NCBI GenBank assembly: GCA_036250225.1 | Contig: JAPZLL010000024.1 | Span: 1-64,000 of the forward strand | Source: Cercophora sp. LCS_1 | Taxonomy: Eukaryota > Ascomycota > Sordariomycetes > Sordariales > Lasiosphaeriaceae | Direction of reading: 5' to 3' | DNA length: 64,000 nt | Shown here: one piece after another, positions 43,385-55,143 of the stretch | How positions within the stretch are numbered: position 1 is the stretch's first letter | Layout: each line of letters starts with the position of its first letter | Position numbers and translations under genes: made by a program | The notes under the pieces: model-generated | What the model saw: only the letters and a program-made list of their open reading frames with translations | Database searches by the model: none | What the model was told of the DNA's origin: nothing

Positions 43385-44063
43385 ATGCACATCCTGCGCG
43401 CTACATACTACATCGTTGCTCTGATAGCAGGCATGTCGTTTGCAGGCGTGACACCTTCTTACAACGTGGATCCCAAGTCTCCGTCAAACTGCAACATGTG
43501 GTACGATAATGAAGGCGAATATCCCTGGTATTTCTCGACCCCAGCACCTCAAAACAAGACATATGCTGACGACGAAATAGCTTTGCAATCCCATTCCTCG
43601 CTGACATTACACATGGCCAGTACATATCCTGGGTAATACACATAGGACGCGCACTTGATCTCTGTGGCATGGCTGGCTGACCCAACTCCAGAACCCCTCA
43701 ATCAACAGAGACACATGCGAGCCATTCGAACAAAACCAATCGTACTGCGTGGGCGTCTGCACCAACAACTGCGCAGCGACCACATCCTCCTTTTCTTCCA
43801 CCACCATCATGGCCTCCAACATGACCTCCACTACCGGGACACCGACTAAAACAGCTTCGTCGTCCGTGGTCACACCGTCGCCCACACAGTCTGGCATAGT
43901 GGGAGCTTGCCTACGGTTCACCCTCATCACCAAGGGCTCAACGTGCGAGGATATCGCCCGCCAGTACGGCATTGATGTGAAGAGTCTGGTCGAGTGGAAC
44001 CCTACTTTCAACGACGACTGTTCCAATCTCAAGGTGGGCTACTACTGCTGCGTGGGGGTCTAA
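43385..44063 (+). CDS. Secreted LysM protein 1 (two LysM modules)
   Basis: 188 aa from exons 43385-43527, 43581-43632, 43692-44063. N-terminal signal peptide (M-H-I-L-R-A-T-Y-Y-I-V-A-L). The first LysM is reconstituted by the splices: C-N-M-W-Y-D-N-E-G, the split Cys codon, D-I-T-H-G-Q-Y-I-S-W-N-P-S-I, D-T-C, S-Y-C-V. A Ser/Thr-rich linker (about 85-120) follows, then a second LysM with S-T-C-E-D-I-A-R-Q-Y-G-I, L-V-E-W-N-P-T-F and Y-Y-C-C-V. LysM proteins bind chitin oligomers; secreted fungal ones protect or mask wall chitin. It is divergent from the LysM chitinase, a gene arrangement known in other moulds. It is an effector-like protein by architecture only. Confidence 0.85.
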
Positions 44064-44518
44064 AGAGCAAAGGGGATGGAGCAGTTTTTGACGGTGCATA
44101 TTACCGGTAAGATGCTGCCAGGAAAAGGTACAATACACTTTGGCATCACGCCGAACTATTTACAGGCGCCATCTAAAACAGCAACAAGAGGCTCTCAAGA
44201 ATACTATGGGAGTAACACTACTCGATTTTTCTTTCTTTTCTGAATGGTAAAGCCCTTGGAAGATGAGAACTCGTATTTAAGAGCGGAGACCACTTCGCGT
44301 AGAGTAGTTCGTTTAGGCTCGTAGCGGCCAGTGGTGACTGGCGAGACACTAACCGCCACCGTCACGTCACCAAGACTCTTGGTACAAATTGCAGTGTTGT
44401 ATCCGACAACCGAACTCCACCAACTCCACTACCCATCGGAATTCCCCGACTTCATGTCTTTGGTAGCGATGAGCCCCTTTCCGTTCCCTCGGGTTTGCGC
44501 GCGTTCAAGAGGCGCAGG
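44064..44518. other. Intergenic between the two LysM genes
   Basis: 455 bp. Promoter of LysM gene 2. No supported gene. Confidence 0.5.
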
Positions 44519-45184
44519 ATGCGGTCCGTCGTCGCCGTCGTCGTCGTTGCGGCGTTGATGGCCGCTCCGGTGCTCGGCCGAGGGAAGACACCAGCGCACC
44601 CGTTTGATGCCAGCACCGCGACGGATTGTAATTGGTGGTTTGATAACGAGATGGATGTTGTGTCGTGGTAGGCTGTGTGGACTGAAGCTTAAATCTTGTT
44701 TCATGCTGACTGTTGCGATAGTAAGGATGTTCCGCCAACCGTGGGCATTACCCCTGAGGAGTTCTTTGCATTGGTAAGTCTTCCCAGTATTTCAGCTCTC
44801 CAATCTCAAAGAGATACGGACTGACCGCAAAAGAACCCGGCAATCGACAAAAAAACTTGCGCCCCTTACAAGAGGAAGCAGTCCTACTGCATCGGCATCT
44901 GCACGGACAACTGCTGGACAAAGACGATGGTCTTGCCTCTTGTCTGGGGAGAAAGGGCCACGTCCGCAATGTCGGTCTGCACGGCTGGTTGCTGGTCAAA
45001 AACTACGGTTTTGCCCTTGGTCTGGGGTGGAAATCGCACGGCGACAGTGACGGACACCTCGGTACCGACTGAAACCGCGATTGCTACGAATGGGTCTCAA
45101 TCATCGACAGGGGCGGTATCAGTTGGGGCGGTTGGCAGTTGGGTGAAGTGGATGGGAGTGGCGATGACGTTTGCCGCCGTTTAA
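44519..45184 (+). CDS. Secreted LysM protein 2 (possibly GPI-anchored)
   Basis: 183 aa from exons 44519-44667, 44722-44773, 44834-45184. Signal peptide M-R-S-V-V-A-V-V-V-V-A-A-L. One LysM module spans the exon joints: C-N-W-W-F-D-N-E, split Cys codon, T-P-E-E-F-F-A-L-N-P-A-I, C-A-P-Y, S-Y-C-I. Afterwards two C-x3-C-W segments repeat T-V-L-P-L-V-W-G, then a Ser/Thr stretch and a weakly hydrophobic end that might be a GPI signal. Intron positions, phases (2 and 0) and the 52-nt middle exon are identical to LysM gene 1, so the two arose by tandem duplication; the second LysM was lost or never present. Confidence 0.8.
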
Positions 45185-46174
45185 TGGAAAGTGTTTACTT
45201 CTTGCGTGTCCTTTTTCTGACAAGTTTGGTTGAAAATTAGTTTGAACCTAGAAGAACAGGGGTCATCTTCGACTCGCTCACATTTTTTTTTGTTTACTTG
45301 TTCCCCTGACGCGGGAATTGGCGGGACGAAGTGTTTCCCATCCCAAACAACCCATGGACGTGAGATTCTCCCACAACTCTACCGAATGTAACCACCGACA
45401 ACAACGACCGCCGGGTGTCTGGGCCCCTGACAGGATGCGCTTTTTGGGAAGGGGTGGGAAGCGAGCCCGAGCCGTTCACCTTAAAGTCAACTACCGGCAA
45501 GGTGACTTCTCAAGGAAGGCAGGAACGAATCCGGCGCCTCCCACCATGAGTGACAACGGTCACTATGAATACCAACCTCGCTCCTCCAACAGGCCAAAAT
45601 CCCAAATGACCATCATCGGCCATCTTCATGGGTAGGCACGTATGCGCGTCTGGTAATACTAAGCTCTTGGTGTCGGTTTTCCCGGCGCTCGTTTATCGCT
45701 CACCGTCAAATTCTCCATGCCATCCATCACCCGACGGCTAACAGTACCTAGACTTCCACAGCGGCTGGCATCAATCCGAGGGTTCCGACATCCTTGGCAG
45801 TAGGGGCACGCCCAGGTTTCCACCACCTCCGCCCAAACATGCCACTCCCGTTTTCAGAGCGAACCGGATAAGTGCCTGCAGCTCAGGCCCTTTCTAGGTG
45901 CGTGGCACCGTAGCCGCGGGGAACGAGGGTTTGCCTCGTCAACTCGGCCCGAGGTTGGACGAGAGTTGGGGTTTTGCCATTTTTCGCGCACGAGACCCGT
46001 GTGATACGGAGTTTCCTCCCGCAACTTCAACAAGCACCCTGAAAGCCATTGTGCGCATTCCGACGCACACGCATCACCACCGAACCGCAACACCATGCCG
46101 TCTCCTTTCCAATTGGTACCCACGCACACCCCATTTGCCACCACCAGATAAAATAGCTGACAACCCCTTTGTAG
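45185..46174. other. Intergenic, no supported gene
   Basis: T-rich run at 45281-45294. The last part may contain an unrecognised first exon of the next gene. Confidence 0.45.
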
Positions 46175-46849
46175 ACGTATAGGCGCGATAACAGCATTCG
46201 GCTCACCTTGCTACCCGACTCATACGGGCGGAGCACCGCAGACGAAGCCCCGTGGCTCGTCACCATACAAATGTGGCATCATAACATGGAAGAAGCCACC
46301 CATGAAGGAATCCCATGGACAACGCGAAACATTGTCTCAGCACACTCGTACGTTCAGTCCCAGACACTACTCCCCGCACAATGCCCAGGAGGGGGCCAGT
46401 TCGCGCCCCGCAAGTACCTCCGGTACTGGAAGCTCCGGGAGTTTCCCAACTATGACGACAAATGGTCGCGCTGGACGGGCAAGATCTACCTCTACTCGAA
46501 CACAGAAGAAGTGTTGAGCAACTTTCGCCTGGCGGATTTGCGGAGAGAAAACATAGTCCAAGTGACAGCAGAAAACAAGGACGGCTACAAAACAGTTTCT
46601 TTCGCCCCGCCCGAAACGGACATCAACTGTTTTGATGACCAAGGCAAATGCAGGAAGGACTGGTTCTGGCCGATGCAGTCAGTGGTTCCGCAGGAGAGCG
46701 CCGTTGCCTGGAACAACTTCGCCTCGCCATGGGGTGCGCGTGCGATCGAGTGGGGGCTGACGTTGCGAGACAACGGCTTGGCGTCTGCAATGGTGTCTGC
46801 GGTGGTTGTCGTGGTTTTCCAATATCTCTTGTTTTTGTTGTGCGCTTAG
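46175..46849 (+). CDS. C-tail-anchored hypothetical protein (5' incomplete model)
   Basis: I do not recognise this family. The open frame begins after a good acceptor (branch GCTGAC, then CCTTTGTAG ending at 46174) and runs to 46849, about 224 aa, so one or more 5' exons are probably missing. Features: aromatic-rich, soluble body with about three cysteines (C-P-G-G-G-Q-F, C-F-D-D-Q-G-K-C) and a C-terminal membrane helix (A-M-V-S-A-V-V-V-V-V-F-Q-Y-L-L-F-L-L). It could be a tail-anchored protein, or a secreted one with a GPI signal, given its place in a cluster of wall and secreted proteins. The first in-frame ATG is at 46271. Confidence 0.45.
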   Translation, partial: TYRRDNSIRLTLLPDSYGRSTADEAPWLVTIQMWHHNMEEATHEGIPWTTRNIVSAHSYVQSQTLLPAQCPGGGQFAPRKYLRYWKLREFPNYDDKWSRWTGKIYLYSNTEEVLSNFRLADLRRENIVQVTAENKDGYKTVSFAPPETDINCFDDQGKCRKDWFWPMQSVVPQESAVAWNNFASPWGARAIEWGLTLRDNGLASAMVSAVVVVVFQYLLFLLCA

Positions 46850-48278
46850 CTAGAACCCAGGACTACCTACCCAGAGGCACCGTCTAAGCTGACAGCGGTG
46901 TTGACTACTCCTTGGAGAACGATCAAGTCCTGGAAGAAGGGAACGCTGATTCCAAGCCTTCGAGCTTCCCATATGTATACTTTATCATATAATCCTAACA
47001 ACTAGGGGCACATATCCGAACCGTCATTAGCATCAACTCTAGGTACCCCAACCACAACCAAAAACACCACCCGCCCCCCCCAACAACGCAGCCTCACCCA
47101 CCACCCACCCACACCCAACCGGCTAAAATCCCAATTACAAACCCTCCCGTTCCCGTCCGTCACTAGTATGACCGTAAAGACAAACCACAGCACAGTGCGC
47201 CCCAACTCACCCTCCCGCGACGCATAAACCGTGCCGCGCGGGACCCTACATGTACATGACCCGTCTCGATCTGCTGTGCCAGTCCCCGGAATCGATCAGA
47301 TTCTCGCCCACCCGTGCCCCGCGCTCCGCTCCGTACCGTGTGCGTGTGCCGTGGGGGTTTATTTGAACCTCATGATTACCTCTGCCTTGCCTGTTTCCTT
47401 TGCAACAAAATGTCGGTTCCTTCCAATCATCACTGGCTCTTTTGGCGGTGTCATGCTGAACGATGGCGACTGCAATTGTCGAGGAAATGCACCCGGATTG
47501 ATCGAAAGCACCCTGACAATAACTGTCGACTTTTTAGTCGTCAAAGAAACACGTGGGTTACAAGTCATTGTCCCTGCCGGGGCATCATTCACCAACCATC
47601 CCTTGACAGCAAAGGCTGCCAAGACCCGGCGGGGATCACAGACAAAAGATTCTTGTGAGGCGGGACAACAAAACACCGAGCAATGAAGACCGCGAGCAAG
47701 GTCACAGTCACACTGTCGCGTGGGAACTCACAGCACGCTCCAACGACTTGGCAACGAAGTTAAATGGTTGGGACTGATCACAAAATACGTACTGGCCTGA
47801 TGGTGTCAAACATTTCATTTAGTTCGACTCTAAACTCAACGAAATGCAACTTTTGCGACCCAGAAACACATATCCCGCGCCATCCCGTGCAACTTTTCCC
47901 CAACCAATGTTAGTGGCCGTAGCTATCTGTCCTAAAACCGATGCCGCTGGCCAGATGACGAGAATCGAATATGTCCCTTGAGGTCTAAAATACATGAAAA
48001 CGAGCGGAAAAACCGGAGACAGCCGGCTCAAACTGGGGCCCTTGCCCACACGTCGAAGTGAAGAGAAACGAGGCCATCCAGAAGATCTGGTCAGCGTCGA
48101 GCTGAGGGAACCCAGGTTTCTTGGGTAAAGTTCGCTGAAAATGGTTTGTGTACCGAGATCCAGACACTACACGAAGTGAACATGGGGAGTAAATGCCGCT
48201 GCCGGGTATGAATCATGCTGAGTCGCCATCTAGGTATCAAAAGGCTGAAATGCAATGTTCGTTCGTAGTAGTGTGCAC
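46850..48278. other. Intergenic, no supported gene
   Basis: C-rich CCACCC/AACCACAACC tracts lie at 47040-47120. Short frames on both strands look random. Confidence 0.5.
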
Positions 48279-49263
48279 TTAAGCAGAGACGCCGGCATGG
48301 CCCTGGGGCGGGAGGACATTGGTGCCGTAAGCGCCACCCATGTTGCCCGCGGGGCTGTAGTTGCAGACGGTGAACCATGCCTCCATGCTGGCAAGAGTGC
48401 CGGCAGGGCAGAGATAGGAGGCGCAGCCAACGCTGCTGGTGCCCTTCCAGACAAGCTGCGAGAAGTGGCCCCAGTCCTTGAAGTTGGCCATGCTGGGGCT
48501 GCTCTTTCCGTAGTCGCCAGAGGGGAACTTGCCAAGCTCCCCGTTGTACCAGAAGTTGCTGGCAGCCTGAGCGCCGGCCTTGTTCGCGCCGAACTCGCGG
48601 GCACCGCTGGAAGTGCCGTACATGGCGAGGTTCTGGCCATAGCCACCGCCACCAGGGGACCTGCAACCAAGTTAGTGATGAATCAAAGGATCATGCAAAA
48701 TGGAAGACTTACAGGTCGTGCGCGAATTGGCACTTCTGAGCGGTCTGGAGAGCATAGCTGGCCAGGTCACCACCCCAGCTGAGGTCGCTAGCCGAGTGGT
48801 TGGCGCGATGGACGTTGTGGTGGTAGAGAAGCGTGCTCTCGTAGTCGCCACCCGACGGGGCTTGCTGGACCGGGGCGGGCTCGACAGGGGCGGGCGCAGG
48901 AGCGGGAGCCTCGACAACGGGCTCGGGGATAGGGGCGGGAGGAGCCTCCACAACCGGCGGGGGAGCTGGGGGTTCCTGAACGACGGGCGGGACGAAGACC
49001 TCGGGAACAACGGGCGCCGTGGAAGCGGGGGCGGGAGGGGGAGTAGACGAAGAGATAATCGAGGAGGTGGTGCTGGTCGAGGTCGGGCGGGAGTTCTGGC
49101 GGAACTTGGTGGGACGGTAGCGACCGTCGCGGCCAGCGGTCACGGTGACAGTGACCCACTCCATAACGACATCAGTCGCAACAACAAGCTTACGCTCCTG
49201 GAGGACGGGGCCGGCGGCGGCCAAGATGGCGCCAGTAGCGGCGAGAAGAATCGAGGATCTCAT
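48279..49263 (-). CDS. CAP/PR-1 superfamily secreted protein
   Basis: 310 aa from exons 49263-48713 and 48660-48279. The start at M-R-S-S-I-L-L gives a clean signal peptide; ATG 49278 lies 5 codons upstream. A Pro/Ala/Val-rich linker (about 70-150) leads into the CAP domain (about 155-305): H-N-V-H-R-A-N-H, then L-A-S-Y-A, C-Q-F-A-H-D-L, G-Q-N-L-A-M-Y-G, H-F-S-Q-L-V-W-K, V-G-C-A and C-N-Y-S-P-A-G-N. The two His and acidic residues of the CAP cavity are present. Fungal PR-1 proteins (Pry) bind and export sterols and lipids. The Pro-rich stalk suggests cell-wall residence. Confidence 0.92.
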
Positions 49264-52200
49264 TTTTACAGAATTCAATGTGGCTGATCTGGTGGTCGAT
49301 GGGAGCTTGCAAAGATGTCAGTATTTATCATCTAGCGGCCAGCGGCAGATGGAAAAGGTGTAAGTGTGTGACGTAGAAGGAGAAGGGTGCGGTTGGGCAT
49401 GAGAGCAAACTGGGTCAGGGAGAGATATCGAGGGGTGCCGGCTGATTTGAATGATTGATTCTCAAAGCCAGTTACTTCCCAGTTGGGGACATCAAGACAT
49501 TGTTGCAAGAAAAGGAGCGGAGCAGACGAGGTTGAACGGAATGCTTTGTGCGCGAGGTGAGACCTCACTGCGCGTCAGGACCCCAACATACCTTGTGTAG
49601 CCAACGGCTGAATCTGTTGACAGTCGATGTCTCGAAAGTGAGGGCGGAAGATCGGAGGTTATGATATCAGGGCCAGCTGGACAGCAGCACGCTGTGGGTA
49701 GGGTCCTTCAAGGATGACGACGGGATCGTGTACGTAGGTGAGCGTCGGACAACAGCTTGGCGGCGTGTTGTGGATCGAGATGACCTGCGTTCCCGGGTGG
49801 AAGGACCTTGGCGATACGTTGTCCAGAGACCAAAGAGGTGTTTTACTGTGAAGGAGTGAAAATGCCTATGAGACACCGGGCCGGCTCGGAACGCGAAGGT
49901 GGGAAATGGGAAGTTCGGAGAAAGGAGGTGTCGTGAACCGGATCGTGAATGAGAGGCAGGTTAAAGGAATGGACTGGAGTTGGATAACTCGCAAAGGGGA
50001 AAGGGCGGAAAGAAGGTGAAGGTGAGGTTGGAAGGGAGAAGGCCTCGTCCACAGGTTGGAGGTGGTGGTTAAAGGTGAGGGAAGGGGCGAGGTGGAGGAG
50101 GGGTGGGTGGGTTCTTACAGGTTGCCGTAAAATTGGGCCCAGACCAGAGCCTCTGGGCATCCTCGCCAACACCCCCGACTCCAGACGAAGGGGCCCTTGA
50201 TCCCAGCAAGTCGGTCCCGCCCGTTTTGACCCTTCACACGTCACCCTCATCTTCTTGGTTTGCACTCCAGGGCTTCACTCCTTCCTTGCGCGGGGGGTAA
50301 ATTTAGCGGCAAGAACGGGCTCTCATGCACGCTGCAGGGCGAGCTGACATGCCAGCCGCGGGAAGGGGTCAGGGCAGCGCATCCCTCGCACCGGATTCTG
50401 TTCGCAAAGCTTCCATTTTTCCATCGCTACCTATCTGTCGGCAGCTATTTTCACTTCATCAACGTTTCTAATTCCCGCCTCGTTGCATCCAATGTGCTGG
50501 GCGTGACTGGGCACTATCGGTGCGATGACATCGTGCGACCGTTGCCGACGTCGTCATCCCATCCGGGAAATGGAGTCACCTGGGCTTCAAATCGGACGGG
50601 CGCTTCCTCAGAACAGTGCCCAGCGCTCGCAGATTGTGCAACGGTGGCGCGCCAATTGGTCGTTTGTTGGAGTTCGTCCCAATTCCAAACAGGGCGCTTT
50701 CCTCTCGAACCCCCCAAGCTTGGCTGTTACGTGCACCCCATGTCCGTCGCCGAGAGCCGCCCGCCGTCGATTGGCGAGACTTCTCTTTCCCCTGCCTTAG
50801 CCTTCTGCGCCTTCCCGGTTCTGCGCATCCACACCCGGGCTAACCAATTTGGTGCCTTGCAGAAGTGCGGAGGCGATTGACAGCAGGGGAGCCAATTGCA
50901 CAAGAAAATCCCCAAGGTGGGGCGTGCGTTCTTCTCTGAAACGGCGCCAATCTCGGTGGCGTCTTGTTAAATTAGCGCCAACAGATTGTCAGCATCTTCC
51001 CCGCGAGCGTAAAACTTAGCATGATATCGCGCTGACTGCTGGCTGACCCGCGTTGCTGTTATGGGGTTATCAGGGCGGTTCCGACCCAAAACTTGCGACA
51101 ATCCAGCATCTCCCTTCATCAATCCCATCATCAAGCAAACGGTCCACCCAAACGAAACTCACGATCCCGGGTGCGATCTCCGGGGTGGCAATTCCATCAC
51201 AATTTTCCTCGACCCTTCAATTCCCGGCAGAATCCCGCTTCTGGGTCCCGAAATTCTGGATTTTCTTTTGGGTTCTGTTTGCGCGGTTGTCTGTGGTCTT
51301 CTCTCTCCGGGCTGCATGTGGGGGAGTTGCGGCCGTCGCCAGCCACCAAGATTGCCAAACTGATAGTCTTGGTGGAAGGCGGGCTGACAGACAAGAACAG
51401 TAAGAGGAATGGAACCCCCCTGATGCGACCCCATGCGGCGAGCTGTTGGCAAAGCAGTCCGAGGGCAACCTCAACCGGATCAACCCATTTTGTGGGCGCG
51501 GGCCTGCGGATCAGGGAGACCGTCTTTTCCAGAGAAGATGGATGTGCGACCAGCCCCCTCGCGCGACCCCATAACCATAACTCTATCTGGACCTCGAAGG
51601 GGGCTAGAACAACAGACACCTTGCAAGTTCGCCCGCGTTTTGTTTGTCGCTCGCATGACAAACCCAAAGCGACGACGATCCAACAGTTCGCTAGTGCTGA
51701 GTTCCAAAATCCCTCTGCGCGGCAAACCCAGGGGTGAGCGGCAGCGTGCCCGGTCAGGAATCCAAATCCCAATGCCAAGAGTCTCTCTCTAGAAACTCTC
51801 GACCGAGTCGTCAGCGTGCTTTCCTCCAGCGCCTCTAAAAACGCCTCGGTATTCTGACCCTTGGTGTCTCACTCTGAGGCTTGCCTAGGGCGGCTGAGAG
51901 CCTGTCTCACTTGCCCGAGTGCACGGCGCTCTGGTTGGTCCCTCAGCAAAAACGGTCAAAACATGGCAGCCAGGCTGATTCCGAGGCCCGCAACCCCGAC
52001 CTCGACTCGCTGGCCGGCAGTGTGTTGTTTAGATCGGATGACCCGGCCGGGCACCGCAGGCCGATGAGACCGCAGGACGCACGACAACGTATTTGTCACG
52101 CTGCAGTCCCGACTGCGTGTAGTTTTCGTGCGGGGTTGCACCGCTCTCGAGGCCAGGCCGCCAGGGGCTACAGCCGCATGAGACCATGTCTTGACCACCC

Positions 52201-53894
52201 GTCAAGCGGTGACGATTGCGCACGCCGACGGCTGTCATGCTGCTCGGGATGATGAGAGGCTAAGCTCAGATCGAGACCACATCATCGACCTCAACGGGCC
52301 AATATTCATCATACCGTAATCATCCCCTCTTCCAAAACAGCCCCAAAACAACCCGATCGCTGATTTCGAGTCTTTGCTGAGACAATTGACAATAATAGCC
52401 CATCCATTCCAACTTGTCATCCCTTGGCAAATCCCGAGCAAACATATGGACAAGGTGTCTTGAAGTTGTGATCCCTGGAATTCTTCTGTTGCCTAACCTG
52501 CCAGAAAACCCTGCCTATCACATCACCAACCACGTTACCTTGCATCTTTCCCCGGCGTTGTGCCTGTTTGCCTGTTGCTAGCCCAAATATCCCTCACCAT
52601 GCTTCGGACGACGGCGCCGCGGCGACCCGTCCGTCAGGAAGCGAGCAAGGCCGGACACTTTGCCTGTCAGGGATAGATTGCGCCGTACGCCGGCCTACCG
52701 TCACGCGGCATCCGGTTGACGGCTGCCCCGGGCTGCGGTGCCCGTGAACCCCTCCTCCCCGCACTGTTGTAACCCATGGCGGGAATTAGCTAGACAGAGT
52801 CGGATGTGTGCATCGGATCCTCCGGGCTGTTGGTCGGACTTTGTGCATAAGTGTGTCTGTGGCTTCCCCGTTGGGTGTCCTCAACTCGGTAACACTTGCC
52901 CTCGGGGGCCGCTTCTCCTTCCCGTCTTCCCCCGCCAGATCACGTAACTCGACCGCATCACCTTTTCCGTGAAGAGAAACCCTACCAAACGCGCGGCGTC
53001 CCGTCGTCTAGCGCGTTGGAATGCACTCGGGCCGCCTGACTCCGTCTTCGCGGGGAGCATGTCTCAATGACGGTGACTCCAAGAAGGAACTTTTGGCCCC
53101 TTAGCCCACTCTTTTCCATCCATCGGAGGTGTGATCGAGACGGCGAATGTTAGAGCTAGAACACACCACGTGGCAAAGACATTCCTGTTCTCCTGGAGGG
53201 TGAGAGGGATAGAAACATTTAGTAAGCCCGGGTCTGGATTGTGCTACCACGCGGGTGCGCGAGACCGGAAGGGAAATGGGTCTCGGGACGATTGGGAGCG
53301 TAGGACACGATGTGTGAGCGATGGACTCGATTCCCTTCGTCTTACGGAGAGAGCACAGAGTTTGTGGATTGTTTGCCACAGTGTGAACAGAGACCGGAGA
53401 AGAAACTCCTGCGGTGGCTGTGCAAAAAGGGATCTATATTAGGCTCGCCGTGGTTTGTCGTCAAGATGACTGGGATCACGTAGGTGGCTTCTTTTTACTT
53501 GTAGCCGGCAAGTCGGGTATCTATCTGTCAGGGCGATCGGCGGTGGTATTGTGTCACTCTGCAATCATGGATTGCCCGGTAGGGTGGGATGTGGTCGCTG
53601 GTCAACGTAATGTTCAACTGAATGGTTGGGACGGGCTTCTTCATAAGGGTCTGTTGGTGTGATAGGCAATCTGATGATCCGCGTTCAGAATCGGCGTCGC
53701 CTCTCGTCAGCAGTGGCCACGGGAAACGATGCAAACGCCACAGGCCAAAGTCATCTCTTGTTTATCACCCGATTTTACCTATGTACACCTAATACAGACA
53801 GATGCAACAGGTTCATTCCCGTCTCGTGAAAAGGACCGACGTGGGGTCGAATCCGGCATCAGGTCCATCGCAGCCACACCGCAGAATCCAACAC
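49264..53894. other. 4.6-kb stretch without a supported gene
   Basis: Longest gene-free stretch in the window. Many 60-200-codon frames exist on both strands, but they overlap each other and show no domain, no splice-consistent extension and no biased composition. Candidates include long 5' regulatory DNA of the CAP gene or a noncoding transcript. I see no tRNA or transposon signature. Confidence 0.45.
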
Positions 53895-54683
53895 TTATGG
53901 TTTTGCGGGAGCCGGGGGAGGAAGACCGCGGTTCTTAGCGTCAAGAGCCCTAAGCTCCTCGAGCTGGCGGGGAGGAACAAAAGGCTTCTGGTCACCGGGG
54001 ATGGCGTAGTGGGCGTAGATTTGTGTTCGCCTGAGATGCACGGGGATATTGTCCTTGGGCTGATCGGGGACAACCTTCTCAAGGCCCTGTGATTGGGAGT
54101 CAGTTTCCGTTCCAAGCTGGTCCTCTGAAGTAGACATACAAGATTCTCGAACACGCATTTGTTGAGCTTCCACTCCGGGGGCCGACACTGCCAGAGCTGG
54201 TGGTTGTTGTTGTCAAGGCACTCCCAGTGCTTCTGGAATTCCTTTAGGCAGTGGGTGTTGATATCCTTGATCCTGCTCGCCCGTCAGTAACCCCATAGTC
54301 CCCGAAACCCTCACTCCCTGCTACAAAGAGAACCTACACGCTCCGGGCGCATCTGGTGACCCTGCGGCCCTCCTTCAGGCACTCAAACTCGCCCCTGCCC
54401 GGGTTCTCCGTCTTGCACTGCATGTAGTCATCGTTGTAGTCCCGGCATCGCGCGCCGATGAAGAACGAGGCGGAATAGAGTGGCGCAGAAGTAACGCCCA
54501 GTTCCTTGACCTTGGGAATCGACTCGGGGAGGGGAGTGGTGTCGACCAGCTCCGACTGGTTGAAGCTAGAAGTTGTCGTTAGCGTCTCGAATTGCTTGGT
54601 CAATTGGGGGTCACGGCCGGCCAATTGGGCCTCCAACGGTTCATAGAAGACGGGGATACCTACACGGGCTTTCGGGCAGCCAT
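53895..54683 (-). CDS. nuo-20.8: Complex I subunit NUO-20.8 (NDUFA8/PGIV)
   Basis: 190 aa from exons 54683-54664 (20 nt), 54565-54338, 54272-54140, 54086-53895. An accessory subunit of mitochondrial NADH:ubiquinone oxidoreductase on the intermembrane-space side. It has the CHCH cysteine pattern: R-C-R-D-Y-N-D-D-Y-M-Q-C-K, F-E-C-L-K-E-G-R-R-V-T-R-C, H-C-L-K-E-F-Q-K-H-W-E-C-L and W-Q-C-R-P-P-E-W-K-L-N-K-C-V-F-E-N-L, as in the Neurospora 20.8-kDa protein. Start M-A-A-R-K-P comes from a tiny first exon; two introns use the same GTAGGT donor. Length fits the family. Confidence 0.92.
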
Positions 54684-55143
54684 TTCGGTGGTGCTGGTGG
54701 CCTTACGGTCGATGCAAAGCTCGTCTTGGGTGCGTGGTTTGGAGCTCTAGCGAGGTGTGAGCCTGTGAGGTTGAAGTTCCCAGGAAGTGGGTCTGTGGCC
54801 GTGGTTCTGATTGGCGGGGTGGCTGGGCCCAACTGACAAGGCCGCGACGCGGTGACGGATGGAGCTTTGGCCTGTTGTGGGGATTTATTTTTCACGTTGC
54901 GGGCAGCGGGACATGTTCCAGTCCCGCGAAACGACTTTGCGAAAGGCGACGTTCGTCCCCCGAGTTTTTGTTCCTCGTCCTGCACCACTATCGAGACGCG
55001 CAGGGTAGTGATTCATTCATTTCGTTGGTGCGCGTCGCTTCCATCGCCGTTGCGCTCTTCCGGCCTGCGCGACCTTTTGTTTTTATCTTTTCTAAGGTTA
55101 CTTTGGCCTCGCGCTGCCTCGTTCCCTCCATTCCGACACAACA
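54684..55143. promoter_or_regulatory. Divergent promoter between nuo-20.8 and nup57
   Basis: 460 bp between two divergent starts. No supported ORF. Confidence 0.5.

Noticed and set aside
47231..47686. 151-codon plus-strand frame
   Set aside because: No domain, and a competing frame of similar length overlaps it.
50260..50880. 206-codon plus-strand frame
   Set aside because: Mixed composition, begins at an uncertain start, no recognisable motif.
51197..51778. 193-codon minus-strand frame in the gene-free stretch
   Set aside because: Overlaps several frames of similar length on both strands; no domain, no start context, no splice extension.
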